33,882 bases of DNA from Desulfurivibrionaceae bacterium (GCA_030145325.1 JAQYVW010000032.1:1-33882), one strand, 5' to 3'; shown: positions 7,979 through 15,468, counted from the first letter of the stretch. Numbers and translations: made by a program. Notes: a model not told the origin generated them from the letters alone.

Positions 7979-8896
7979 ATGACTATAGATCACCCACCAA
8001 TGCCGCTGTGGCGTGTCCACGCCTTGATGGTGTTGGCCGCCATCCTCGTCTCCACCTCGTTCGTGGTGGGCAAGGGTATTGCTGACGGCCTGGATCCGGC
8101 GGTACTGACCCTGGTGCGTTTCGTGATCGCGGCCCTGCTCTTTGCTCCCTATGTCCACCGCAGTCACTCCCTTGCCCTGCCATCCTGGCCGCGATTACGG
8201 GGCTACGGCGCCATCAGCTTGATGCTGGTCATTTTTTTCTGGTGCATGTTTGCCTCCCTGCGCTACACCTCGGCGCTCAACACCAGTGCCCTATTCACCT
8301 TGGTACCAGGCATCTCCGGGGTTTACGGAGCGGTGTTATTGCGGGAACGACTGGGGATACCCCGGCTGCTGGCGCTGTTGTTCGGCATGGTTGGGGCACT
8401 GTGGATCATCTTCCGTGGCGACTATCATCTCTTGCTGGCCCTGGCCTTTAACCGGGGCGACCTGATCTTTCTGGCCGGCTGCTTTGCCATGGCCTTCTAC
8501 ACCCCGCTGGTCAAACTCTTCTATCGCCAGGAGCCCATGGCAGTGATGACCTTCTGGGTACTGGTCACCGGGGTAGGCTGGTTGCTAATGTTATCAGCGC
8601 CCAGACTTGCCGCCGTCCCCTGGCGACAGGTGGCCCCCACGGTTTGGGCCGGGATTGCCTATCTGGCTATCTTTTCCACCATCATCACCTTTTTCCTGAC
8701 CCACTTTGCCACCCCCAGAATCGGTTCCACCCGAGTCATGGCCTACAGCTATTTCTATCCAGCCCTGGTCCTTGGCCTTAATTGGCTCCTTGGTCAAGAC
8801 TTACCACCGCTGCTGACCCTGCCCGGAGTGATCATTGTTTTACTGGCGACAGTGGTGTTACAGCGCGGCGTCGAACTGCCAGCCGAACACGGCTGA
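7979..8896 (+). CDS. EamA/DMT-family transporter
   Basis: A 305-residue inner-membrane protein with about ten hydrophobic segments arranged as two EamA repeats, the architecture of drug/metabolite exporters of the 10-TMS family. The first repeat begins with the ALMVLAAILVSTSFVVGKGI segment. The second begins near FNRGDLIFLAGCFAMAFYTP (about residue 157), which matches the usual start of the second EamA half. GAGGAT lies five bases before the ATG. It follows the kinase-like and DOMON-like genes closely and may export a related metabolite. It ends only 11 bases from the convergent pseudouridine synthase gene, with no obvious terminator between them. The substrate cannot be read from the sequence. 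Confidence 0.88.
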   Translation: MTIDHPPMPLWRVHALMVLAAILVSTSFVVGKGIADGLDPAVLTLVRFVIAALLFAPYVHRSHSLALPSWPRLRGYGAISLMLVIFFWCMFASLRYTSALNTSALFTLVPGISGVYGAVLLRERLGIPRLLALLFGMVGALWIIFRGDYHLLLALAFNRGDLIFLAGCFAMAFYTPLVKLFYRQEPMAVMTFWVLVTGVGWLLMLSAPRLAAVPWRQVAPTVWAGIAYLAIFSTIITFFLTHFATPRIGSTRVMAYSYFYPALVLGLNWLLGQDLPPLLTLPGVIIVLLATVVLQRGVELPAEHG

Positions 8897-8907
8897 TTTT
8901 TTCTTTC

Positions 8908-9912
8908 TTACTCCGCCAACAGCGCCGGAGTGACCCCCAAATCAATAAGCCCCTGTTGCGCTGCAGGCTGCCAAGGTGGGAAAAGATCAAGCCAGCGCGC
9001 CATATCCGTAGAAAAGCCCTCGGCAAAAAACATGGCTGGTGGCCCCTTGGGAAGGTGCAATTCCATCCCCCAGGCATGCAGGGTGTGCTGCGCTGCCCCC
9101 AGAACCTGATAATCGGCTTCGTTAAGTTCTCGCTGCAGCCTGGTCAAAAAGTATTTACCGGCAAAAGAGTAAATCTTGTCTCCGAACAGGGGATGACCGA
9201 GATGGGCCAAATGGGCGCGGATCTGATGTTTTCGGCCGGTATGCAACTCCACCAGCAAGAGGGAGGAATCTTTATTTACGGCCAAGGTATGCAAGGTTGT
9301 GGCAGTTTCTTTACCACCCACCACCACATGCATTTGGCAGCGGACAGCGCTCCCTTCCTGCTCAGCGAGAGGAAAACTTACCTGCAGGTTGTGTACTTGC
9401 AAGTCGCCGCGAACCACGGCCAGATAGAATTTGCGGACGATGAGATCGGGCAGGTGCTGCTGGTACCGTTTGCAGCTTTTTCTGGTGCGCGCGCAGAGCA
9501 GCAGGCCGGAGGTTTCCAGATCCAGCCGATGCATGAGCTGAATGTCCTCACTGTCATATTGGCGGCGGAGAATATTGATCGCGGTGTGGTGAATAATGCG
9601 ACCGGTGCGGCTTACCGGCGTCCCGGCCGGTTTCTCCACCAGCAGAAAGTCTTCATCCGCGTACAGGGTGTTGATTGTTTGCGGGCCAGCCGGTTCGTCC
9701 AAACCACTGATGGTGGTTTGGATCTGATCATTCAAGATAAGAAGCTGCTCCGGTGCTGGCAAACATCCATTGACGGAAATATCGCCGGCCAAGAGCAAGC
9801 GCCGCCACTGCTCCTCACTAAAGTAAGGAAAGCGGCTGGACAAGGCTTCCACAAGGGTGAGCCCAGCCTCGCGGGATGAAACGCGACAGGTAAAGAGATG
9901 TTCCGACGACAT
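8908..9912 (-). CDS. RluA-family RNA pseudouridine synthase
   Basis: A 334-residue enzyme that isomerises uridine to pseudouridine in rRNA or tRNA. It has an N-terminal S4 RNA-binding segment (about 15-75; SEEQWRRLLLAGDISVNG) and an RluA catalytic domain. The catalytic Asp is D131 in MHRLDLETSG. The later RluA motifs are ELHTGRKHQIRAHL and HPLFGDKIY (about 220-250). Length and domain order match the RluA/RluC/RluD group with S4, but which rRNA or tRNA site it modifies cannot be decided from sequence. It lies 79 bases downstream of a small minus-strand gene and could share its transcript. The binding site upstream of the ATG (GGTGA) is weak and close. Confidence 0.9.
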   Translation of the reverse strand: MSSEHLFTCRVSSREAGLTLVEALSSRFPYFSEEQWRRLLLAGDISVNGCLPAPEQLLILNDQIQTTISGLDEPAGPQTINTLYADEDFLLVEKPAGTPVSRTGRIIHHTAINILRRQYDSEDIQLMHRLDLETSGLLLCARTRKSCKRYQQHLPDLIVRKFYLAVVRGDLQVHNLQVSFPLAEQEGSAVRCQMHVVVGGKETATTLHTLAVNKDSSLLLVELHTGRKHQIRAHLAHLGHPLFGDKIYSFAGKYFLTRLQRELNEADYQVLGAAQHTLHAWGMELHLPKGPPAMFFAEGFSTDMARWLDLFPPWQPAAQQGLIDLGVTPALLAE

Positions 9913-9991
9913 TGATCACCATTGGGACAGGGGGGAGGAGTTGGTTTACTCTACCTGTTCCGCCCGCCAGCGACAACCACCGCCACCATTC

Positions 9992-10198
9992 TCATCCCGA
10001 AAACTTGATCGTACGCCCCTGGCGAATGAAGGTGGGAATAGCGAGGTAGGTTTCCAAAGCATTTACCTGTCGCCCAACCGTTGGCAGCACCTCCTCACCA
10101 TTCTCCTTGGCCCTGGCTCGATCTTGCTCAGCAAGGGTTGTCAAAATTCTTGAAGCCGCCATGAAACCCGCCATAAATTGCTGCTCTCTGCTTGCCAT
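9992..10198 (-). CDS. Small hypothetical protein (68 aa)
   Basis: A short protein beginning MASREQQF. The ATG at 10198 is chosen because GGAGGAG ends about seven bases upstream; an earlier GTG in the same frame has no binding site. The first half is a likely amphipathic helix (FMAGFMAASRILTTLAEQD), then a charged turn and a second helix-like segment ending in a beta-like RTIKF. There is no signal peptide and no Cys. It is divergent from the WYL regulator gene, with 117 bases between the starts that contain a perfect 13-bp dyad, so it may be under that regulator's control. I do not recognise the family. Confidence 0.6.
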   Translation of the reverse strand: MASREQQFMAGFMAASRILTTLAEQDRARAKENGEEVLPTVGRQVNALETYLAIPTFIRQGRTIKFSG

Positions 10199-10264
10199 TG
10201 TCATCTCCTCCACGAAAGGCACTTGTAATCCCTGCTTGTGTTATTGTTGCCAACAGCTTACCCT

Positions 10265-10304
10265 TGCACCTAGGACAAACAGTGTCCTAGGTGCATTTTT
10301 TTTT
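10265..10304 (+). promoter_or_regulatory. Perfect 13-bp dyad with T-run before the WYL gene
   Basis: TGCACCTAGGACA (10265-10277) and its exact reverse complement (10283-10295) are separated by AACAG and followed by nine T. As DNA this is a strong candidate operator for the adjacent WYL regulator. As RNA it is an intrinsic terminator-like hairpin ending ten bases before AGGA, the ribosome binding site of the gene at 10316. It lies between two divergent starts (10198 minus, 10316 plus), which is an odd place for an ordinary gene-end terminator. Confidence 0.75.
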
Positions 10305-10315
10305 AGGATTTTTTT

Positions 10316-11335
10316 ATGGCTCGAAATAAAACAGCATTACTGCGCTTGCTCTTTATCGATAAAAAGATTCGGGAGGGGATGAGTAGCGGCGTGCTAGCCA
10401 ACAGTGGAAGCATGGCCGCCGAATACGAGGTAAGCAATAAAAGCATCCTGCGGGATATCGACTACCTACGCCACCAACGCGACGCTCCCATTGCCTATGA
10501 TAGTTCTCGCCGGGGCTACTATTACAGCGAAGAGCAATACCAACTACCGGCCATGGATCTGAACGAAAGCGACCTTTTCGCCATCTGTATCGCCGAAAAA
10601 ACATTGCTCCAACATGAAAACAGCCCGGTTTACCAGCGGTTGAAGTCAGTTTTTGACAAGATCGAGGCTTCGCTGCCAACCTCGGTGACGGTGCAGCCAG
10701 ACTGGCTGGCGGAAAACTTATCGGTGGTCCCGGAACATCAGACCCGCATCGATCCTGCGGTGTGGAGTACCATCACCCAGGGGTTACGGCAACATCTGTC
10801 GCTACAGATCCTCTATCAACGCCCGGGAGATAGAGAGCCTGCGGCCAGATGCTTCGACCCCTATCACATTGTCCGTTCCCAGGGTGAATGGTATCTGGTT
10901 GGCCACTGCCACCTCCGGGCGGCCTTGCGCACCTTTGCCGTCTCCCGCATTCATTCGGCAGTGCCCATGGCCGACGCCTTTACCATCCCGGACGACTTCA
11001 CCCCCGAAGCCTACCGCGGCGGACGGTTTGGAATCTTCGGTAGCGACCGTGATTACCGGGTGCGCATCCGCTTTGCCCGCGACCATGCTCCATATCTACT
11101 GGAGCGACAGTGGCACCCCGAACAGGAGATCCACAAACATGCTGATGGTGAAATTGAATTGACCTTTCCGGCAACCAATCTGCATACCGTGCGGCAATGG
11201 GTGTTGTCATGGGGCGGCGGGGTTCAGGTACTGGAACCGGATCTTCTGGTGATGGCAGTTAAAGATGAACTAAGGAAGGCCCTTGCCGGTTATGAGGAGC
11301 AAGAGAAGTCGACACGAAAGGAAGGACAGGGGTGA
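10316..11335 (+). CDS. WYL-domain transcriptional regulator
   Basis: A 339-residue regulator with an N-terminal DeoR-like winged helix-turn-helix (about 8-65; NSGSMAAEYEVSNKSILRDI) and a C-terminal WYL domain. The name-giving motif is visible as EWYLVGH (about 191-197), and a WCX-like C-terminal extension covers about 235-325. WYL domains sense nucleic-acid or nucleotide ligands in several studied cases, including BrxR and CapW-type repressors of defence systems and PafBC. No defence genes are visible beside it here. AGGA lies seven bases before the ATG, directly after the dyad at 10265-10304, which suggests autoregulation. The stop overlaps the next gene start (TGATG at 11333-11337), so the downstream lipoprotein is translationally coupled. 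Confidence 0.88.
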   Translation: MARNKTALLRLLFIDKKIREGMSSGVLANSGSMAAEYEVSNKSILRDIDYLRHQRDAPIAYDSSRRGYYYSEEQYQLPAMDLNESDLFAICIAEKTLLQHENSPVYQRLKSVFDKIEASLPTSVTVQPDWLAENLSVVPEHQTRIDPAVWSTITQGLRQHLSLQILYQRPGDREPAARCFDPYHIVRSQGEWYLVGHCHLRAALRTFAVSRIHSAVPMADAFTIPDDFTPEAYRGGRFGIFGSDRDYRVRIRFARDHAPYLLERQWHPEQEIHKHADGEIELTFPATNLHTVRQWVLSWGGGVQVLEPDLLVMAVKDELRKALAGYEEQEKSTRKEGQG

Positions 11336-12138
11336 TGAGCAAAAGAAAAAATCAGCGGCTGGAACTAATCGGATGGCTACTAACATTAATCCTGATTGCC
11401 GGTTGCGCAGGGCAGGATCTCAAACCACAACCACCGTCACCGCCTCCCCCCCCGCAAAGAGTAACAACGACAACTGTAACCTCACTCCCCCTCCTTGGTT
11501 ACACTATCCAAGTTGGCGCTTTTGCCAACCTGGATAATGCGGTCCGGTTGATGAAATCCCTACAAAGGCAAAACCTTAACGCTTACTACATCAAGCACGC
11601 CAGTGGATTGTTCAAGGTTCGCTTTGGTGATTTCCCCTCCCGACCAGCCGCGCAAAAACGGGCCCTGGCCTTGCAAAAACGAGCCCTGATTGACGCCTTC
11701 TATATTGTCAAACCGAAGGATTATGCGGTTGCCAAACACAGTGGTCACAGTAATGATGCTTTACGAAAAAGCCTCATTAATACCGCCAAGCGGTTCTTGG
11801 GTGTTCCATATAAATGGGGCGGAGAATCGGTCAAGGAGGGGTTTGATTGCAGCGGACTGACCATGACCATCTATCGGATGAACGGCCTAAAGCTACCACG
11901 CAATTCGCGACAACAGTACCGAGCGGGTCGGTTCGTAAAAAAAAGCGCCTTGCAAACCGGTGATCTGGTTTTTTTCGCCACCAAGGGCGGCAAACGAGTG
12001 AACCATGTCGGGATCTATCTGGGTAAGCACCGTTTTATCCACGCTCCCCGAACTGGCAAGACCATTCGCATCGCCTCGCTGGACAGCAAGTATTTCCGCA
12101 AGCGGTATCAGGGCGGACGCAGTTACATGGCCAACTAG
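11335..12138 (+). CDS. SPOR and NlpC/P60 domain lipoprotein
   Basis: A 267-residue predicted lipoprotein peptidoglycan hydrolase. A type II signal peptide ends in the lipobox IAGC, with C24 as the lipidated residue. A Pro-rich linker (about 31-41) leads to a SPOR domain (about 55-128; YTIQVGAFANLDNA), which binds glycan strands lacking stem peptides. An NlpC/P60 cysteine peptidase domain (about 145-262) follows. The catalytic Cys is C172 in DCSG, the His is H224 in NHVGIYLG, and the third polar residue is probably H236. The ATG at 11335 is preferred over the GTG at 11332; AAGGAAGGACAGG precedes both. It is coupled to the WYL regulator by one-base overlap. Its stop codon sits inside the 5' edge of repeat copy B. 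Confidence 0.9.
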   Translation: MSKRKNQRLELIGWLLTLILIAGCAGQDLKPQPPSPPPPPQRVTTTTVTSLPLLGYTIQVGAFANLDNAVRLMKSLQRQNLNAYYIKHASGLFKVRFGDFPSRPAAQKRALALQKRALIDAFYIVKPKDYAVAKHSGHSNDALRKSLINTAKRFLGVPYKWGGESVKEGFDCSGLTMTIYRMNGLKLPRNSRQQYRAGRFVKKSALQTGDLVFFATKGGKRVNHVGIYLGKHRFIHAPRTGKTIRIASLDSKYFRKRYQGGRSYMAN

Positions 12139-12300
12139 TGGCGCATCAAAAATGAAATGCCGTAAAGTTGGGCAGCGTTTATTTTGCATGCAAGAGACTA
12201 CTTGGAGAACGTAGTTGTGCTAGGTGATTCAGGTTGTAACGCAACAGGCGTAGAAAATGGCTATCAAGATGCACCGTTTCTGAGTTGGTGTGACACCAAG
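12136..12300 (+). repeat. Dispersed intergenic repeat, copy B
   Basis: The partner of 1263-1430, in the same orientation and in the same position relative to the gene before it. The TAGTG at its 5' edge provides the stop codon of the NlpC/P60 lipoprotein. Conserved blocks include ATGAAATGC, TTGGAG, TAGTTGTGC, GTAACGC, CAGGCGTA, GATGC, CGTTTC and GACAC. Copy B keeps one small stem (ACTAC with GTAGT around TTGGAGAAC) that differs in register from the copy A stem. No reading frame is convincingly conserved between the two copies, although translations in some frames are long enough to be mistaken for small genes. Confidence 0.8.
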
Positions 12301-12316
12301 ATCCCGCCCCAAACTC

Positions 12317-13195
12317 TTAACGAAGAGCCTTGCCCAAATCAGCACCTTTGACATCAGTCAGATTGGCCCCGCTCAAATCGGTACGGGTCAGGTTGGCGTC
12401 GGTTAGGTCGGCATCGGCAAGATTAGCCCCGGACAGATTAGCCCCGGCTAGATTGGCCCCACTCAGATCCGCCCCGGCTAAATTAGCCCCCCGCAGGTTA
12501 GCGCTACGGAGATTACTTTGCTGGAGACGAGCACCACGAAGATCAGCGCCGGGCAGATTGGCATCTTGCAGCCGCGCCCCTTCAAGATCAACCCCAGCCA
12601 AATTACAGCCAGGACAATTTTGAGCCATCTCCAGATGAAAAAAACGGATATCGGTTTCGGTATGCAGCTCGGGAGGCTCCACCGGCCGGTAAGACGGCAA
12701 AGACTCCTGACGAGATGAGCTCATCGCCGAGCTACGACTGGTCTGGGATTGATACTTCTTGGCTGGAGAAAAGGATGCGCCCACCGCATCGCGGGAATTA
12801 CCTTCCTGAACCGTAAAGCTTCCGGCCATGGCACCGTTATCGGTGAGCTGACGGTACTGGTCTCCGACCTTATATACGGCATAACAAAAGTCATCAATAC
12901 CGCCCAGCCGTTTATAACGAAGACAAAGCCGCCCCTGCTCGTCTAGCTGCCAGCGCCCGGTGGTCTTACTATTTTGACTGTTAGCGCCAGCAAGCTTACC
13001 ATCAAGAAAACATTCAACCGTCGCTTCCAGACCATATTCTTGCATGCGCAGGGTGTTCCCGCCCACCAGGGTGGAAATTTCATCCGCCGATAATTTCCGC
13101 CCCCCTTCGGCCAAGGTGGTATCCAATGCCTTGGTGCCACAAGCAGCAAGCAAAAGAAGCAAGGGCAGAGTCACAACAAAGGTTCTAATACGCAC
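12317..13195 (-). CDS. Pentapeptide-repeat lipoprotein
   Basis: A 292-residue predicted lipoprotein. It starts at GTG 13195, preceded by AGGAGG with six bases of spacing. The 26 extra in-frame codons upstream are unlikely to be translated because they would bury the signal peptide. The signal ends in the lipobox LAAC with C19. Residues about 30-135 form a globular part rich in beta-type segments ([22 protein letters not shown]), possibly DUF995-like. A Ser/Pro-rich linker (about 140-190) follows. Residues about 205-290 contain some fifteen A(D/N)LXX pentapeptides, predicted to form a right-handed square beta-helix. An envelope location is expected. The repeats give no specific function. The small Cys protein gene at 13286-13453 lies 90 bases upstream on the same strand. 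Confidence 0.85.
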   Translation of the reverse strand: MRIRTFVVTLPLLLLLAACGTKALDTTLAEGGRKLSADEISTLVGGNTLRMQEYGLEATVECFLDGKLAGANSQNSKTTGRWQLDEQGRLCLRYKRLGGIDDFCYAVYKVGDQYRQLTDNGAMAGSFTVQEGNSRDAVGASFSPAKKYQSQTSRSSAMSSSRQESLPSYRPVEPPELHTETDIRFFHLEMAQNCPGCNLAGVDLEGARLQDANLPGADLRGARLQQSNLRSANLRGANLAGADLSGANLAGANLSGANLADADLTDANLTRTDLSGANLTDVKGADLGKALR

Positions 13196-13285
13196 GAAAT
13201 GCCTCCTACAGCAGGAACACCAACTGGGACAAAAAGGAGTCGATCTCCATCCTGACCACAATAAAAGGTGCAAAATAACGAATGC

Positions 13286-13453
13286 CTAGTCTTCTATTTC
13301 TATATCACAGTGACCACAAATAGCACAACGAAGCATGGGGTCGAGGCGGTCAAAAACCATCCGCCAATTTTCACGAACTACCTGTTCATTGATCTCAGCC
13401 TTGCATTCGTCACAGAGCCACTTATCGCCGCTGGGCGTATCCCACAGTTTCAT
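13286..13453 (-). CDS. Small zinc-ribbon-like protein (55 aa)
   Basis: A short gene with a strong ribosome binding site (AAGGAG, five bases before the ATG). The 55 residues contain C14-x2-C17 (CDEC) and a second cluster C43-x2-C46-x2-C49 (CAICGHC), with a helical middle (INEQVVRENWRMVFDRL). The tail is acidic. The pattern fits a small treble-clef or zinc-ribbon fold that would be stabilised by one zinc ion, with one extra Cys. The start and stop are clean and codon use matches the neighbours. It lies upstream of, and may be co-transcribed with, the pentapeptide-repeat lipoprotein. The function is unknown. Confidence 0.72.
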   Translation of the reverse strand: MKLWDTPSGDKWLCDECKAEINEQVVRENWRMVFDRLDPMLRCAICGHCDIEIED

Positions 13454-13674
13454 GCCATCTCCTTAGACAATATTGTTGTCGGGCGAGTAATATCCCACGG
13501 TACCCACAAAAGGATGCCGCCCGAATCGACCTCTATTCATATAGTTTTTTTTGGTCTTTTCAAGGTATTTTAGAGCCTCGCCCCATTGAATGAGGTAAAA
13601 TTAACGGATTTACCTGACCAACCGATAAGCAAACAGACAATTAAACTACCCCCTGCGGTTCTGGAGTTACGAAA

Positions 13675-13896
13675 ATGACAGAGATTCCCATTCAAACTGA
13701 AATGATCCGTCTCGGTCAGTTGCTTAAACTTGCCGCCGTGGTTGAGAGCGGCAGCGAGGCCAAGGCACGAGTGCAGGGTGGCGAGGTCATGGTGAACGAC
13801 GAGGTTGAAACCAGGCGCGGGCGGCAACTGCAACCGGGAGACCAGGTGCGGATCGGCCAGGAAACCTTGCGGATTACTCGCCCATTAAAAAGCTAA
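13675..13896 (+). CDS. S4-type RNA-binding protein, YbcJ-like
   Basis: A 73-residue stand-alone S4 domain, similar in length and order to E. coli YbcJ and to RlbP/YaaA-type proteins, which bind structured RNA. The motif run is visible: IRLGQLLKLAAVVESGSEAK covers the first helices, followed by VQGGEVMVNDEVETRRGRQL and the final strand with PGDQVRIG. GGAG lies about eight bases before the ATG. It is a single gene between the divergent small Cys protein and the M23 peptidase. The target RNA is unknown. The stop is followed within 26 bases by a promoter-like pair for the next gene. Confidence 0.88.
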   Translation: MTEIPIQTEMIRLGQLLKLAAVVESGSEAKARVQGGEVMVNDEVETRRGRQLQPGDQVRIGQETLRITRPLKS

Positions 13897-13921
13897 AAGG
13901 AACCGAAAACAAAGGTTTTAG

Positions 13922-13951
13922 TTGGCCTGTACAGACAAATACTGTTATTAT
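13922..13951 (+). promoter_or_regulatory. Likely sigma70-type promoter for M23/bactofilin operon
   Basis: TTGGCC (13922-13927) and TATTAT (13946-13951) are separated by 18 bases, giving 4/6 and 5/6 matches to the consensus hexamers. Transcription would start near 13958 and leave an untranslated leader of about 135 bases before the ATG at 14092. Confidence 0.4.
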
Positions 13952-13957
13952 GTGCGG

Positions 13958-14091
13958 GTATGGGGGTGCGACAAGGGCTTGTTCTGTAGGCCGGAAGCGC
14001 ATGGGGATATCATTCCACTACAAATAGTTATTTGTGGACAAGGGGCAACTAATCCCCAAGTCGGGATGATTTGAGAAAATCGGAGTCTTGC
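13958..14091 (+). promoter_or_regulatory. Structured 5' leader of the M23 peptidase gene
   Basis: The leader contains several short stems. ACAAG pairs with CTTGT (13971-13982). ACAAATA pairs with TATTTGT (14020-14035), extendable by a G-U and a G-C pair. GGGG pairs with CCCC (14042-14057), just before the ribosome binding site GGAG (near 14081). I do not recognise a known riboswitch consensus. The structure may only affect translation initiation or mRNA stability. Confidence 0.3.
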
Positions 14092-15018
14092 ATGCAAGAT
14101 AAATTACTGATCGTTTTCACCAGTGAACTTGGGAAAACCAGATCTTTCGCCATCTCCAAAACCAAAGTAAAACACACCATCTGCATTTCTTTTGTCCTCT
14201 TGCTGGTTTTTTCCGTACTCAGCGTCGCTGGGGTGAAATTTTCCTATCAAAACGTTAGCTTACGCATTAAGACGACCAGCCTGCAGCGAGATCTTGATCA
14301 TACCCGCTCAGTGTATGAAAATTTCCAACAACAGGTTGCTGAACAGGAAGCAAACAAAGAAAACATGCTCCAAACTGCTCTTTCCGAGTTAAAGAAACGC
14401 AGTAAAATTATCGAGTCAATTCTGGACACGGTGGGGGTGGATTTTCAAGTTGAGGAAAGCTCAGCAAACACCGGTGGTCCTTATACTGATCTCGGTGACC
14501 AATCCTACGAGGACCTTACCTTCAAGGTGGATCATTACCTTGAGACAATCCAATCGATCCCCCTTGGCTCCCCAACTGCCGGCAAGATTACCTCAAAGTT
14601 CGGCAAACGCATCGACCCCATTAATAGTCGGCCCTCCTTCCATGAAGGGATTGATATCAAGAATAAAATTAACAGCCCCATCAAAGCCACCGCCGACGGC
14701 GTTATTGCCAAAAGTGGTTTCACCCACGGCTTTGGCAACTACGTGGTTATCAACCACGGCAATGGTTTTCGAACCCGCTATTTCCATATGACCAAAAGAG
14801 CAGTAAAACGTGGTGATACTGTCAGTCGCGGTCAACTAATCGGCTACCTAGGTTCCACTGGTCGCAGCACCGGTCCCCATCTGCACTATGAGATAAAATA
14901 CAAAACCAAGCCCATCAACCCGATGAAATTTATGCGCGTAGCCAAATACATGCTTAAAAATAAACCCGTGGCAACACTAAGCAAGGTATTGCCAGCCAAC
15001 GCAACAAAAAAGCCCTGA
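14092..15018 (+). CDS. M23-family peptidoglycan endopeptidase
   Basis: A 308-residue membrane-anchored metallopeptidase expected to cut peptidoglycan cross-links in the periplasm. A short cytoplasmic N-terminus is followed by one membrane segment (about 29-50), a coiled-coil region (about 55-112) and a LytM/M23 domain (about 155-285). The zinc ligands are present: H184 and D188 in FHEGIDIK, and H265 in GPHLHYE, with H232 and H263 as further active-site His residues, so the enzyme should be active. The ATG at 14092 is preferred over an upstream TTG because GGAG lies seven bases before it. The bactofilin gene starts six bases after the stop. Pairing of an M23 peptidase with a bactofilin is a known cell-shape module, as in the Helicobacter Csd1/CcmA and LmdC/BacA cases. 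Confidence 0.92.
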   Translation: MQDKLLIVFTSELGKTRSFAISKTKVKHTICISFVLLLVFSVLSVAGVKFSYQNVSLRIKTTSLQRDLDHTRSVYENFQQQVAEQEANKENMLQTALSELKKRSKIIESILDTVGVDFQVEESSANTGGPYTDLGDQSYEDLTFKVDHYLETIQSIPLGSPTAGKITSKFGKRIDPINSRPSFHEGIDIKNKINSPIKATADGVIAKSGFTHGFGNYVVINHGNGFRTRYFHMTKRAVKRGDTVSRGQLIGYLGSTGRSTGPHLHYEIKYKTKPINPMKFMRVAKYMLKNKPVATLSKVLPANATKKP

Positions 15019-15024
15019 GGAAAA

Positions 15025-15468
15025 ATGATGAGTTTTTTCAAGAAAGACCTGACGGAGGATTTGGCGCAGGAAAATAAAGAGATAACCACCAGTATCATTG
15101 GCAAGGAAATGACCATGGTTGGGGATATCTGCTTCAAGGGCAAATTGCGGTTGGATGGCACGATAAACGGCAACGTCAGGGGTGACTTTCTCATCCTCGG
15201 CGCCACCGGCAATGTTACCGGTGATATCGAGGTGGCCAACTTCACCTGTCAGGGCCAGGTCGATGGCAATGTCAATGTTAAGAAGTTACATGTCATCAAG
15301 GATGGCACCATCAATGGCAGGGTGGAAACCAGTGACCTGTCGGTTGAATCCGGTGCGGCATTGAACGGCGAAATCAAGTCTTGCTCCAAAGATTTGCGGC
15401 TGGTTCCAGGCACCTCCATTCCCGAAAAAGAATGGGAAAAGAAACTCCAGGCGATTCCCCAGAAATAA
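15025..15468 (+). CDS. Bactofilin
   Basis: A 147-residue cytoskeletal protein that polymerises without nucleotide into filaments near the membrane and positions cell-wall enzymes. The central bactofilin domain (about 25-120) is a right-handed beta-helix, visible as the repeating pattern GDICFKGKLRLDGTINGNV, LGATGNVTGDIEVANF and VIKDGTINGRVETSDL. The flanking tails are short, charged and low in structure, as usual. GAGG precedes the double ATG by five bases; the second ATG (15028) is an equally good start. It is co-transcribed with the M23 peptidase, its probable partner, and is followed by an intrinsic terminator. Confidence 0.92.
   Translation: MMSFFKKDLTEDLAQENKEITTSIIGKEMTMVGDICFKGKLRLDGTINGNVRGDFLILGATGNVTGDIEVANFTCQGQVDGNVNVKKLHVIKDGTINGRVETSDLSVESGAALNGEIKSCSKDLRLVPGTSIPEKEWEKKLQAIPQK

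Noticed and set aside
8782-9879. Long plus-strand open frame opposite the pseudouridine synthase
   Set aside because: It is the shadow of a clear RluA-family gene with all motifs on the minus strand.
10265-10304. Simple gene-end terminator interpretation of the dyad
   Set aside because: Genes on both sides point away from it, so it does not follow any gene end.
10316-11335. WYL regulator as part of a defence island
   Set aside because: No restriction, BREX, CBASS or other defence genes are visible on either side; neighbours are envelope and housekeeping genes.
12005-12214. Small frames running through repeat copy B
   Set aside because: They are not conserved in copy A and overlap the lipoprotein gene; likely spurious.
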